Assembly: GCF_049446155.1 (NCBI RefSeq)
Contig: NZ_JBMSEE010000008.1
Coordinates: 1 to 64,000 of the forward strand
Source of the DNA: Rivibacter sp049446155
GTDB lineage: Bacteria > Pseudomonadota > Gammaproteobacteria > Burkholderiales > Burkholderiaceae_C
DNA: 64,000 nucleotides
Direction: 5' to 3'
Shown: positions 14,525 through 22,293 of the stretch, in pieces
How positions within the stretch are numbered: position 1 is the first letter of the stretch
Layout: each line of letters begins with the position of its first letter
The notes under the pieces: model-generated
Told to the model about the DNA's origin: nothing
Database searches by the model: none
What the model saw: the letters and a program-made list of their open reading frames with translations, nothing else
Translations under genes and position numbers: made by a program

Positions 14525-16417
14525 TCAGCGAAAGCTCGGCGCGCCTTCGTGGCTCAGTACGTTGAACATGCCGTTGCCGATGTACTGCAGCTCGATGGCA
14601 TCGGACGGACCGCCGCTGATCGAGCCGGCCGCGCCCGGCAGGGTCGTGGCCACGGAGGTGTAGATCTGGCCGTGGTAGTCCACCGCCACCAGCTTGCTGG
14701 CGTCGGCCGAGGAGGCGACCGATCGCCACCAGCGGTTCCATTCGTGCGCGGTCCAGGTCTCGCCGCCGTCGCTCGAGGTGTAGATCTGCCCGCCTGCGAC
14801 CACCGCCGCCAGCTTGCTGCCGTCGGCCGACGAGGCCACCGCGGACCACATCCGGTCGGCGTCGCGTGCCGTCCAGTTCAGGCCGCCGTCACTCGAGGTG
14901 TAGAGCTGCCCGCCCGAGGCCGCCGCCAGCAGCCTGCTGCCGTCGGCCGAGGACGCCACGGCCACCCAGAACCGATTGGATTCGCGCGCGGTCCAGCTTT
15001 CGCCGCTGTCGACCGATGTGTAGATCTGCCCGGCGCCCACCAGCGCGACGAGCCTGTTGCCGTCGGCCGAGGAAGCCACCGCGGACCACGATCGGCTGGG
15101 CTCGCGCGGCGTCCAGTTCACGCCGCTGTCCGTTGACGTGTAGATCTGGTCGGCCGCCACCACCAGCTTGCTGCCGTCGGCCGAGGAGGCCACGTCTCCG
15201 TCGAGACCGGACTGGCGCATCGTCCAGTTCACGCCGCTGTCTGCTGAGGTGTAGAGCTCGCCTCCGGCGGCCACCGCCACCAGCTTGCTGCCGTCGGCCG
15301 ACGAGGCCACCGAGTGCCATGACAGCACGGGCGCGCGCGGCGTCCAGCTCAGGCCGCCGTCGGTCGAGGTGTAGATCTGGTCGCCGGACGAGATGGCGCC
15401 GTCGTCGGCCACCGCGACCAGCTTGCTGCCGTCGGCCGAAGAGGCCACGGAACGCCAGGGCCGATTGGTCTCGCGCGCAGTCCACACGACGCCGGCCATC
15501 CCACCGAGGTTCTTCGTGTATACGCTCTGCGCCGCGTTCGCCCCCTGCGCGTCGCTTTGCACCAGCTTCCAGCCCCCGAGCCCGGCTCCGGTGATGCGCA
15601 CCACGTCGCCGATGGCCGGGTTCGCGGGCAAGGCAATGAGGACTTGCTGCGTGTCGTTGCGTGCCACGTAGCCGGTGTTCGGCTCGGCCTGAACGGCGGT
15701 GCCGGTCACGTCGACCCAGTTCAAGGCGTCAGCGGGCGCGCCATGGCAGACGTAGCTCGTGCTGTCGACCTCGTCGGCATCGAGCTGGCCATCGGCATCG
15801 CGATCCAGCCCGCTGCTGATCTTGCGGCCGCCGTAGCCGCAGTTCGCGCCGGCGGCTTCGTCGACGATGCTCATCAGCGTGGAAAGGCCGTTGGCGCCGT
15901 CGCTGCCGTTGGTTCCGTTGCTGCCGTCGGCGCCGTTCGCGCCGCTCGCGCCGTTGCACACGTAGCCGGTGCTGCCGATCTCACTGGCGTCGAGCACGCC
16001 GTTGGCGTTGGCGTCGACGCCGACCTGGATCGCCTTGCCGCCGGTGGCGCAATGGCTGCCGGCGGGCTCGTCTTGCATCTGCACCAGTGACCCCAGGCCG
16101 TCATGGCCCGCAGTGCCGGTGGCGCCCGGCGAGCCATGGCAGACGAACTGCGTGCTGCCGACTTCGTTGGGCGAGAGGCTGCCGTTGCGGTCGAGGTCAA
16201 GGCCGGCATCGATGCGGCTGCCGCCGCTCGGGCACTGCGTGCTGCCCGCGGCTTCAGCGTTCACCGCGATCAGCGCCTTGAAGGTGTCGCCAGTACCAGC
16301 GTTTGACTCGCGCGAGCCGCCGTCACCGCCGCCGCAGGCGGCAAGCAAGGCGACGAGCAGGGTCGCAGCCCACGATGGCGTGCTGCGCAGGATGGGCATG
16401 TTGTGCATGAACGGCAT
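14525..16417 (-). CDS. Lipoprotein with three EF-hand-like modules and an Asp-box seven-bladed propeller
   Basis: 630 residues. The leader ends in LLVALLAAC (lipobox), giving an outer-membrane or surface lipoprotein. Three 55-residue modules follow, each with C-x-x-GG and a calcium-loop pattern (DLDRNGSLSPNE, DANANGVLDASE, DRDADGQLDADE) ending in T-x-x-V-C-x-G. A Gly-Ala-Asn collagen-like stretch links modules. Then come seven repeats of about 40 residues (VASSADGSKLVAVA...) with six Asp-boxes (STDGGLSW, SSDGGETW), predicting a seven-bladed beta propeller. The C-terminus shares IGNGMFNVLSHEG with the next protein. A GTG at 16429 (GTGA overlap with the upstream stop) is an alternative start. 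Function unknown; binding or adhesion is plausible. Confidence 0.8.
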   Translation of the reverse strand: MPFMHNMPILRSTPSWAATLLVALLAACGGGDGGSRESNAGTGDTFKALIAVNAEAAGSTQCPSGGSRIDAGLDLDRNGSLSPNEVGSTQFVCHGSPGATGTAGHDGLGSLVQMQDEPAGSHCATGGKAIQVGVDANANGVLDASEIGSTGYVCNGASGANGADGSNGTNGSDGANGLSTLMSIVDEAAGANCGYGGRKISSGLDRDADGQLDADEVDSTSYVCHGAPADALNWVDVTGTAVQAEPNTGYVARNDTQQVLIALPANPAIGDVVRITGAGLGGWKLVQSDAQGANAAQSVYTKNLGGMAGVVWTARETNRPWRSVASSADGSKLVAVADDGAISSGDQIYTSTDGGLSWTPRAPVLSWHSVASSADGSKLVAVAAGGELYTSADSGVNWTMRQSGLDGDVASSADGSKLVVAADQIYTSTDSGVNWTPREPSRSWSAVASSADGNRLVALVGAGQIYTSVDSGESWTARESNRFWVAVASSADGSRLLAAASGGQLYTSSDGGLNWTARDADRMWSAVASSADGSKLAAVVAGGQIYTSSDGGETWTAHEWNRWWRSVASSADASKLVAVDYHGQIYTSVATTLPGAAGSISGGPSDAIELQYIGNGMFNVLSHEGAPSFR

Positions 16418-16425
16418 CGCAAACC

Positions 16426-18300
16426 TCACTCGGTCTTCAGGCTGCCTTCGTGGCTCAGCACGTTGAACATGCCGTTGCCGACGTACTGCAGCGTGATCGC
16501 GTCGAACTGCTGGCCCGAGATCGAGCCGGCGGGACCCGGGGTGGTCGAGGCGATCGAGGTGTAGGTGCCTTGCTCGCTCCCGACGATGGCGCGGCTGCCG
16601 TCGGCCGACCAGGCGAGCTGTGGGTAGCCTTGGAAATCGAACGTCAAGCTCGTCCAGGTGGCAGCGCCGTCGATCGAGACGTCGTGCCGGTCGCGCCCCA
16701 ATGCCATCAGCTTGCGGCCATCGGCGGACATGGCGGCGGCGAACGCCTGCGGCTGCGAGCGCAGCAGCGACCACTGCGCGCCGCCGTCGAACGACCCGTA
16801 GATGCCCCCGCCCATGTGAGCCGTGGCGACCAGCCGCTGGCCGTCGGCCGACGAGGCCACGTCGGTCCACCACCGTGTGGGACCCGTGGCCTGCCACGTC
16901 TGGCCGTAGTCCGGCGACTGCCAGATCGGACTGCCGGACGCGGCCACGACGATCGCGCGGCAGTCGCTCGAACAGGCGATCGATGCGGGACCCATGGCGC
17001 CGAAGCTCACAGGCGATGCCCAGCCGCTGCCGCCGTCGAACGACAGGTGGAGGTCGCCGTTGAAGTCCAGGATCACGAGGGTGCGCGCATCGGCCGAAGC
17101 GCCAATGGCCTTCGCGCCGCCCGGGAGGCTGAGTGTCCAGTCAGGGTCGCCTTCGGTCCACGTGAAGACGCCTATCGACGACGCGACCGCCAGCTTGCGC
17201 CCATCGGCCGACGACACCATGGCGCAACCGTCAAAGTCTGGCAGCCCGCGGCTGGCGCGGATCTGGCTCCAGGTGATCCCGCCGTCGGTGGACCGGTACA
17301 CCGACGCGTCGTAGTGCGCCGTCGCCAGGATGCGGCCATTGGCCGACGAGGCCACGTCCTGCACTCTCTGCGCCGGCGCGTTGCGCAGCGTCCAATGGCG
17401 GCCGGCCACGCCCCCGAGTGGGGCGGTGTAGACCGCCTGGCCATCGTTTTGCTCGATGCGCCAGCCGCCGGTGCCGATGCCGCTGACGCGCACGACGTCG
17501 CCGACGCTTGGCTGCGCGGGCAGACGCACGACGATCTGTCCGGCGTCGCTGGTCGCGAGGTAGCCCGTGTGGGCTTGCGCGAGCACCGGCTGCGTTGCGT
17601 CGGTGAGCGTGATCCAGCCGAACGATGCGCCCGGCGCGCCGTTGCAGAGGTAGCTGGTGGCGTCGACCTCCGTGGCGCCGAGCGCGCCGTCGCTGTCGAG
17701 GTCGACGCCGGTGTCGATGCGGCGGCCGCCGTAGGGGCAGTGGGCGCCAGGCGGTTCGTCGAGGCTGGCGAGCAAGGTGTTCAGGCCGTTGGCGCCATTT
17801 GCGCCGCCGGCGCCCGGGCTGCCGTTGGCGCCGTCGGTGCCGGCGCTCGCGTTGCACAGGTAGCCGGTGCTGTCGGCCTCGTCGGCGTTGAGCACGCCAT
17901 CGGCATTGCGGTCCTGGCCGACATCGATCGCCTTGCCGCCGGCAGCGCAGTGCGCGCCGGCCGGCTCGTCGCGCAGGCGCGCCAGCGCGTTCAGGCCGGC
18001 GCCGCCGGCGCTGCCGGCGAGGCCGTTGCAGACGTACTGGGTGCTGCCGACTTCGTTGGACGAGAGGCTGCCGTCGCGGTCGAGGTCGAGGCCGGCGTCG
18101 ATGCGGCTGCCGCCTGCCGGGCAATGCCCGCCCGGGGCTTCGGCGCTCACCGCCATCAAGGCATCGAAGCCGCCGGTGCTCGAACCGTCAGGCCGGGTCG
18201 GCAGGAACTCATCGGAACCGATGGAACTGCCGCCGCCGCAGGCACACAGCAGCGCCAGAAGCGCAGCAAGGGCGCAATGCGTCGGGAACTTCGTGTGCAT
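16426..18300 (-). CDS. Lipoprotein, diverged paralog: EF-hand-like modules plus predicted propeller
   Basis: 624 residues, lipobox ALLALLCAC, start ATG 18300 with AGGAG upstream. It has the same plan as the downstream gene: three Cys-bearing modules with loops DLDRDGSLSSNE, DRNADGVLNADE and DLDSDGALGATE, a short Gly-rich linker, then seven more diverged propeller units (VASSANGR, VSSADGRK, GASADART, and so on). The C-terminal YVGNGMFNVLSHEGS is nearly identical to its partner's tail. The two genes are 8 bases apart and clearly an operon. The modules should bind calcium if the loops are occupied (inference). Low similarity in the blades but a conserved tail suggests the tail has its own role, such as export or assembly. 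Confidence 0.8.
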   Translation of the reverse strand: MHTKFPTHCALAALLALLCACGGGSSIGSDEFLPTRPDGSSTGGFDALMAVSAEAPGGHCPAGGSRIDAGLDLDRDGSLSSNEVGSTQYVCNGLAGSAGGAGLNALARLRDEPAGAHCAAGGKAIDVGQDRNADGVLNADEADSTGYLCNASAGTDGANGSPGAGGANGANGLNTLLASLDEPPGAHCPYGGRRIDTGVDLDSDGALGATEVDATSYLCNGAPGASFGWITLTDATQPVLAQAHTGYLATSDAGQIVVRLPAQPSVGDVVRVSGIGTGGWRIEQNDGQAVYTAPLGGVAGRHWTLRNAPAQRVQDVASSANGRILATAHYDASVYRSTDGGITWSQIRASRGLPDFDGCAMVSSADGRKLAVASSIGVFTWTEGDPDWTLSLPGGAKAIGASADARTLVILDFNGDLHLSFDGGSGWASPVSFGAMGPASIACSSDCRAIVVAASGSPIWQSPDYGQTWQATGPTRWWTDVASSADGQRLVATAHMGGGIYGSFDGGAQWSLLRSQPQAFAAAMSADGRKLMALGRDRHDVSIDGAATWTSLTFDFQGYPQLAWSADGSRAIVGSEQGTYTSIASTTPGPAGSISGQQFDAITLQYVGNGMFNVLSHEGSLKTE

Positions 18301-18440
18301 GGGCGCTCCTGCGCGGAAAGCCACGAAGGCTAGGGCCCATGCCCCTCGGGCGCTTGCCTGGTTCCGGATCGGAGATTGCCTCGACCGAGACTCGGCGGGC
18401 CGGCGAGGCGTGCTTCACGCCCGATGGCGGCGCCGTGCCG

Positions 18441-18863
18441 TCACAGCTTGTGCGTCGACAGCAGCAGGCTGGTCTCGGTGTTGGCGATGCCGTCCACCAG
18501 CCGGATGCGGCTGAGCACCTGGTCGAAAGCCTCGAGCGACTCGGCGCGCAGCTCGGCCACGATGTCCCAGCGCCCGTTGGTGGTGTGCAGCGCCTCCACC
18601 GCCGGATCGCCGCGCAGGGCCTGCAGCACCGCGTCGGCGCGGTTGCCCTCGACCGCGATGGTCGTGAACGCGCGGATGCGATGGCCCTCGGCCTGCGGCT
18701 TGAGCCGCACCGTGTAGCCAACGATCACGCCGCCGGCCTCGAGCTTGGCGAGGCGGTTTTGCACCGTGCCGCGCGCGACGCGCAGGCTCTTGGCGAGCGA
18801 GGCGACCGAGGCACGCGCGTTCGCGCGCAGCAGCGAAAGCAGTTGCTGGTCGATGTCGTCCAT
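18441..18863 (-). CDS. Lrp/AsnC-family transcriptional regulator
   Basis: 140 residues: a winged helix-turn-helix at about 4-45 (DDIDQQLLSLLRANARASVA) and an AsnC-type ligand domain (RAFTTIAVEGN; HTTNGRWDIVAEL). It is divergent from an ornithine cyclodeaminase gene, with a perfect inverted repeat between them. The family senses amino acids, so this one probably responds to ornithine, arginine or proline and controls the cyclodeaminase (inference). Confidence 0.9.
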   Translation of the reverse strand: MDDIDQQLLSLLRANARASVASLAKSLRVARGTVQNRLAKLEAGGVIVGYTVRLKPQAEGHRIRAFTTIAVEGNRADAVLQALRGDPAVEALHTTNGRWDIVAELRAESLEAFDQVLSRIRLVDGIANTETSLLLSTHKL

Positions 18864-18878
18864 GGCCGCGATTCTGGG

Positions 18879-18906
18879 CAAAGTGCCAGAGCATGTTGGC
18901 ACTTTG
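18879..18906. promoter_or_regulatory. Inverted repeat, likely Lrp-type operator
   Basis: CAAAGTGCCA (18879-18888) and TGGCACTTTG (18897-18906) are perfect 10-base arms around an 8-base spacer. They lie 15 bases upstream of the regulator start and 118 before the cyclodeaminase, where an autoregulated divergent operator would be expected. Confidence 0.6.
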
Positions 18907-19024
18907 ACTTTTACCCTGCAACTTCTGGTCGCTTTGCTGTCTTTTCTTTGGCGCGGCCGGTCTTCAGAATCGTTACGAAGGGCTTCGCCGGGAGGCCGGG
19001 CCCTTTCGATTTGGAGACGACGAC

Positions 19025-20086
19025 ATGGTGGACTACATCGGCGTGGCCGACATTCAGCGCTTGGTGCGCGAGATCGGACCCGCAAGTTTCATGACCCGGC
19101 TGGCCGATGAGATCGAGGACGATTTCCGGCGCTGGGGCGAGTTCGAGAAGTCGGCGCGGCTGGCCAGCCATTCCGACGTCGGCGTGATCGAGCTGATGCC
19201 GACCTCCGACGGCCGGCTCTATTCCTTCAAGTACGTCAACGGCCACCCGAAGAACACCGCGGCGGGGCTGCTGACCGTCACGGCCTTCGGCGTGCTGGCC
19301 GACGTCGACACCGGCTACCCGCTGCTGCTGTCCGAGTTGACCGTGACCACCGCGTTGCGCACCGCTGCGACCTCCGCGCTGGCCGCGCGCACGCTGGCGC
19401 GGCGCGACAGCCGCGTGATGGCCCTGATCGGCAACGGCGCGCAAAGCGAGTTCCAGGCGATCGCCTTCCATGCGATGTGCGGCGTGCGCGAGCTGCGCCT
19501 GTTCGATGTCGACCCGCTGGCGAGCGCCAAGCTCGAGGCCAACCTCGCGGCGCAGCCGGGTCTGGCCGACCTCAAGGTCGTGCGCTGCGCGTCGACCGCG
19601 GAAGCGGTGCGTGGTGCGGACATCGTGACCACGGTCACCGCCGACAAGCGCAATGCAGTGATCCTCACGCCCGAGATGATCGAGCCCGGCATGCACCTCA
19701 ACGCTGTCGGCGGCGACTGCCCAGGCAAGACCGAGCTGCACGCCGACGTGCTGCGCCGCGCCGATGCGCGCGTGATCGTCGAGTTCGCGCCGCAGTCGCG
19801 CATCGAAGGCGAGATCCAGCAGCTCGAGGCCGACTTCCCGGTCACCGAATTCGCCCAGGTGCTGCGCGGCGAGGCGCCGGGGCGCACGAGCGAGCGCGAC
19901 GTGACGGTGTTCGACTCGGTCGGCTTCGCGCTCGAGGATTACTCGGCGCTGCGCTTCCTGCACACGCTGGTGCGCGAGCGCAAGGGCGCGGCGCGGCAGA
20001 TCGACCTGGTGCCCACGCTCGACGATCCGAAGGACTTGTTCGGCCTGGTGCGCGGGCGTGCCGGGGCGCTGCGCCGCGTCGCCTGA
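19025..20086 (+). CDS. ocd: Ornithine cyclodeaminase
   Basis: 353 residues of the ornithine cyclodeaminase/mu-crystallin family. The enzyme turns L-ornithine into L-proline and ammonia using tightly bound NAD. Visible are the substrate Arg/Lys region (EKSARLASHS), the nucleotide fold VMALIGNGAQSEFQA, and the AVGGDCPGKTELH segment carrying the catalytic Asp. The length and the YSFKYVNGHPKNT motif favour true cyclodeaminase over an alanine-dehydrogenase-like member. GGAGACG precedes the ATG. The divergent Lrp regulator and intergenic operator support control by an amino acid. A strong terminator follows. Confidence 0.9.
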   Translation: MVDYIGVADIQRLVREIGPASFMTRLADEIEDDFRRWGEFEKSARLASHSDVGVIELMPTSDGRLYSFKYVNGHPKNTAAGLLTVTAFGVLADVDTGYPLLLSELTVTTALRTAATSALAARTLARRDSRVMALIGNGAQSEFQAIAFHAMCGVRELRLFDVDPLASAKLEANLAAQPGLADLKVVRCASTAEAVRGADIVTTVTADKRNAVILTPEMIEPGMHLNAVGGDCPGKTELHADVLRRADARVIVEFAPQSRIEGEIQQLEADFPVTEFAQVLRGEAPGRTSERDVTVFDSVGFALEDYSALRFLHTLVRERKGAARQIDLVPTLDDPKDLFGLVRGRAGALRRVA

Positions 20087-20107
20087 CCGGCAACGCCGTC
20101 TCACGAA

Positions 20108-20140
20108 GCAACGGGGCCCGCGGGCCCCGTTGCTCTTTCG
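20108..20140. terminator. Bidirectional Rho-independent terminator
   Basis: GCAACGGGGCCC and GGGCCCCGTTGC are perfect arms around CG (20108-20133), followed by TCTTTC. It separates the convergent ocd and Old Yellow Enzyme genes. Confidence 0.85.
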
Positions 20141-20154
20141 CGTGAACGCCGCGC

Positions 20155-21270
20155 TTACGCGGTGGCGTCGGCCAGTGCCGGGTAGTCGGTGTAGCCCTTC
20201 GCGCCGCCGCCGTAGAAGGTCGACGAATCGGCCTTCACCAGTGCCGCGTCCTCGCGCAGCCGGCGCGTCAGATCGGGGTTGCTGATGAACGCGCGCCCGA
20301 AGGCCACGGCATCGGCGCGGCCCGAGGCCACCGCGTCGAGCGCCATCTCGCGGCTGTAGCCGTTGTTGACCATCCAGGGCGTGCGCGCGCGCCGGCGCAT
20401 CGCCGCGTAGTCGAAGGTCGCGCCGCCGCCGATGTCGAACTCGCGCGCGCCGCCGGTCATGCCCTCGATCACGTGCAGATAGGCCAGTGCGAACGGCGCG
20501 AGCTGCTCGGCCACGTGGTCGAACAGCGGCTGCGGATCGCTCTCCTGCGCGTCGTTGACCGGCGCGCCGGGCGACAGCCGCAAGCCGGTGCGCCCCGCGC
20601 CGATCTCGCCGGTGACCGCGCGCACGACCTCGAGCAGGAAGCGCGTCCGGTTGGCGATCGAGCCGCCGTACTCGTCGTCGCGCAGGTTGGTGCCCGAGCG
20701 CAGGAACTGGTCGATCAGGTAGCCGTTGGCGCCGTGGATCTCGACGCCGTCGAAGCCGGCTTCGATCGCGCGGCCGGCCGCGAGCCGGTAGTCCTGCACG
20801 ATCGCCGGGATCTCCTCGGCGCGCAGCGCGCGTGGCGAGGACACTGCCTCGAAGCCCTGGGTCGTGAAGGTCTTGCTGCGCGCCGTCACCGCGCTCGGCG
20901 CCTCGGGCGGCTGGCCGTCGGGCAGCAGGGAGCTGTGCGAGATGCGGCCCACGTGCCACAGCTGCAGCACGATCTTGCCGCCCACGTCGTGCACCGCCTT
21001 GGTGACCGCGCGCCAGCCCGCGACCTGCTCGGCGCTGTGGATGCCCGGCGTGTCGAGGTAGCCGTGGCCCATCGGCGAGATCGGGCTGGCCTCGGTGACG
21101 ATCAGGCCGGCGCCGTTGCGCGGATGGGCGCGCTGCGTGTAGTAGGTCACCGTGAGCGGCGTGGGCACGCGGCCGGCGCCGGCGCGGTTGCGCGTCAGCG
21201 GCGCCATCACGACGCGGTTGGCGAGCTCGATGTCGCCGAGGCGGACGGGGTCGAACAGGGAGTGGCTCAT
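20155..21270 (-). CDS. Old Yellow Enzyme family alkene reductase (FMN-dependent)
   Basis: 371 residues, a TIM-barrel flavoprotein that reduces activated C=C bonds or nitro groups with NAD(P)H. Seen: N-terminal LFDPVRLGDIELANRVVMAP, the active-site region LWHVGRISH, the HGANGYLIDQFL barrel strand with its following RSGTNLRDDEYGGS, and late FGRAFISNPDL for FMN phosphate binding. It belongs to the NemA/xenobiotic reductase group. The start at 21270 aligns with family N-termini. No adjacent TetR-type nemR is present. Confidence 0.88.
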   Translation of the reverse strand: MSHSLFDPVRLGDIELANRVVMAPLTRNRAGAGRVPTPLTVTYYTQRAHPRNGAGLIVTEASPISPMGHGYLDTPGIHSAEQVAGWRAVTKAVHDVGGKIVLQLWHVGRISHSSLLPDGQPPEAPSAVTARSKTFTTQGFEAVSSPRALRAEEIPAIVQDYRLAAGRAIEAGFDGVEIHGANGYLIDQFLRSGTNLRDDEYGGSIANRTRFLLEVVRAVTGEIGAGRTGLRLSPGAPVNDAQESDPQPLFDHVAEQLAPFALAYLHVIEGMTGGAREFDIGGGATFDYAAMRRRARTPWMVNNGYSREMALDAVASGRADAVAFGRAFISNPDLTRRLREDAALVKADSSTFYGGGAKGYTDYPALADATA

Positions 21271-21399
21271 CGCGGGGACGAAAGGGGAAGCATGGGATCG
21301 GGTCATCCTAAAAGCGGGGCGATTGACCCGCTGCTGCACGCCTTCTCGTTCTGTGCTTGCACCTAGGATCGACCGCGATACCTGCCCCGAGTGCGTCTC

Positions 21400-22248
21400 A
21401 TGCCTGTCGCCCCTCCGCTTCGTTCGCTCGAGATCGACCTGCCGGCCTGCCCGCAGGTGCTGGTCGACCTGTCCTTGCTGCTGCACGACGAGGGCGCCAA
21501 CACGAACCGCATCGGCGCGCTGATCGAGGCCGACATGGCGTTGGCCGCCGCCGTGGTGCGCAGCGTCAACTCGGCGCTGTTCGGGCTGATGCGCCGCGTC
21601 GAGTCGGTGACCGAGGCGGTGCGCTACCTCGGCACGCGCGAAGTCGCGATGCTGACCTACGAGATCGGTCTGCGCGGCGCCTTCCCGCCGATGCCGCTGC
21701 TCGACGCGCTGTGGGAGCGCGCCAGTCGCCGCGGCCTCGCGATGGGCCGCGCCGCGGGCGTGCTCGACATCGATCCATGGCTCGCGCATTCCGCCGGCCT
21801 GTTCGCCGAATGCGGGCAGGCCGCGCTGGTCGCGCACGACGCCGACGGCTACGACGCGATGGTCAAGCGCCAGCCCGATGCGCTGGCGCGCATCGACACC
21901 GAGATCGCGCACTACGGCGTGAGCCACGCCGCGCTCGGCGGCGCGCTGTGCCAGGCCTGGGGCATGGCCGGCGAGATCTCGGAGACGGTGCGCCAGCGGC
22001 CACTGGCGCTGGCGACCATGGTGGTGCCGACCGCGACGCCGCTGAACCCGCCGGCCGACGACTGGCAGCACGAGCCGCCGATGGTGCGCAAGCTGATGGC
22101 GTTGATGGCCGCGATCGATCTGGCGCTGGCCGCAGCCGATGCGGCGGTGCTCGCGCGCGCCTGCGCGGAGCTGGCCCGGCCGGCCGGCGTGGATGCCGGC
22201 TTGCTGCAGCAAGCCGCCGCGGCGGGTGTGGCGCGCGTCGGCGGCTGA
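21400..22248 (+). CDS. HDOD domain-containing protein
   Basis: About 282 residues from ATG 21400 (GTG 21391 is an in-frame alternative). The HDOD fold is recognisable from LLLHDEGANTNRIGALIEAD, the VNSALFGLMRRVESVTEAVRYLGTRE helix pair and SHAALGGALCQAWGMAGEI. HDOD proteins are catalytically dead HD-superfamily relatives that act in signalling and motility scaffolds. The catalytic His-Asp pair is absent here, as expected. It stands alone between an oxidoreductase and a transporter. Confidence 0.8.
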   Translation: MPVAPPLRSLEIDLPACPQVLVDLSLLLHDEGANTNRIGALIEADMALAAAVVRSVNSALFGLMRRVESVTEAVRYLGTREVAMLTYEIGLRGAFPPMPLLDALWERASRRGLAMGRAAGVLDIDPWLAHSAGLFAECGQAALVAHDADGYDAMVKRQPDALARIDTEIAHYGVSHAALGGALCQAWGMAGEISETVRQRPLALATMVVPTATPLNPPADDWQHEPPMVRKLMALMAAIDLALAAADAAVLARACAELARPAGVDAGLLQQAAAAGVARVGG

Positions 22249-22256
22249 ACGCTTCG

Positions 22257-22286
22257 ACGCCCTCGCCCGCAAGCGGGAGAGGGCGC
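22257..22286. repeat. Short copy of the dispersed CTCTCCCG hairpin repeat
   Basis: CGCCCTCGCCCGC-AA-GCGGGAGAGGGCG folds into a near-perfect hairpin between convergent genes. It is a half copy of the longer repeats at 40401, 47237, 49905 and 60969 and may also act as a terminator. Confidence 0.6.
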
Positions 22287-22293
22287 GATCCGG

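Noticed and set aside
15000..15500. CRISPR-like periodic repeats
   Set aside because: The roughly 120-base periodicity lies in a coding frame and corresponds to propeller blades. There are no short identical repeats with unique spacers.
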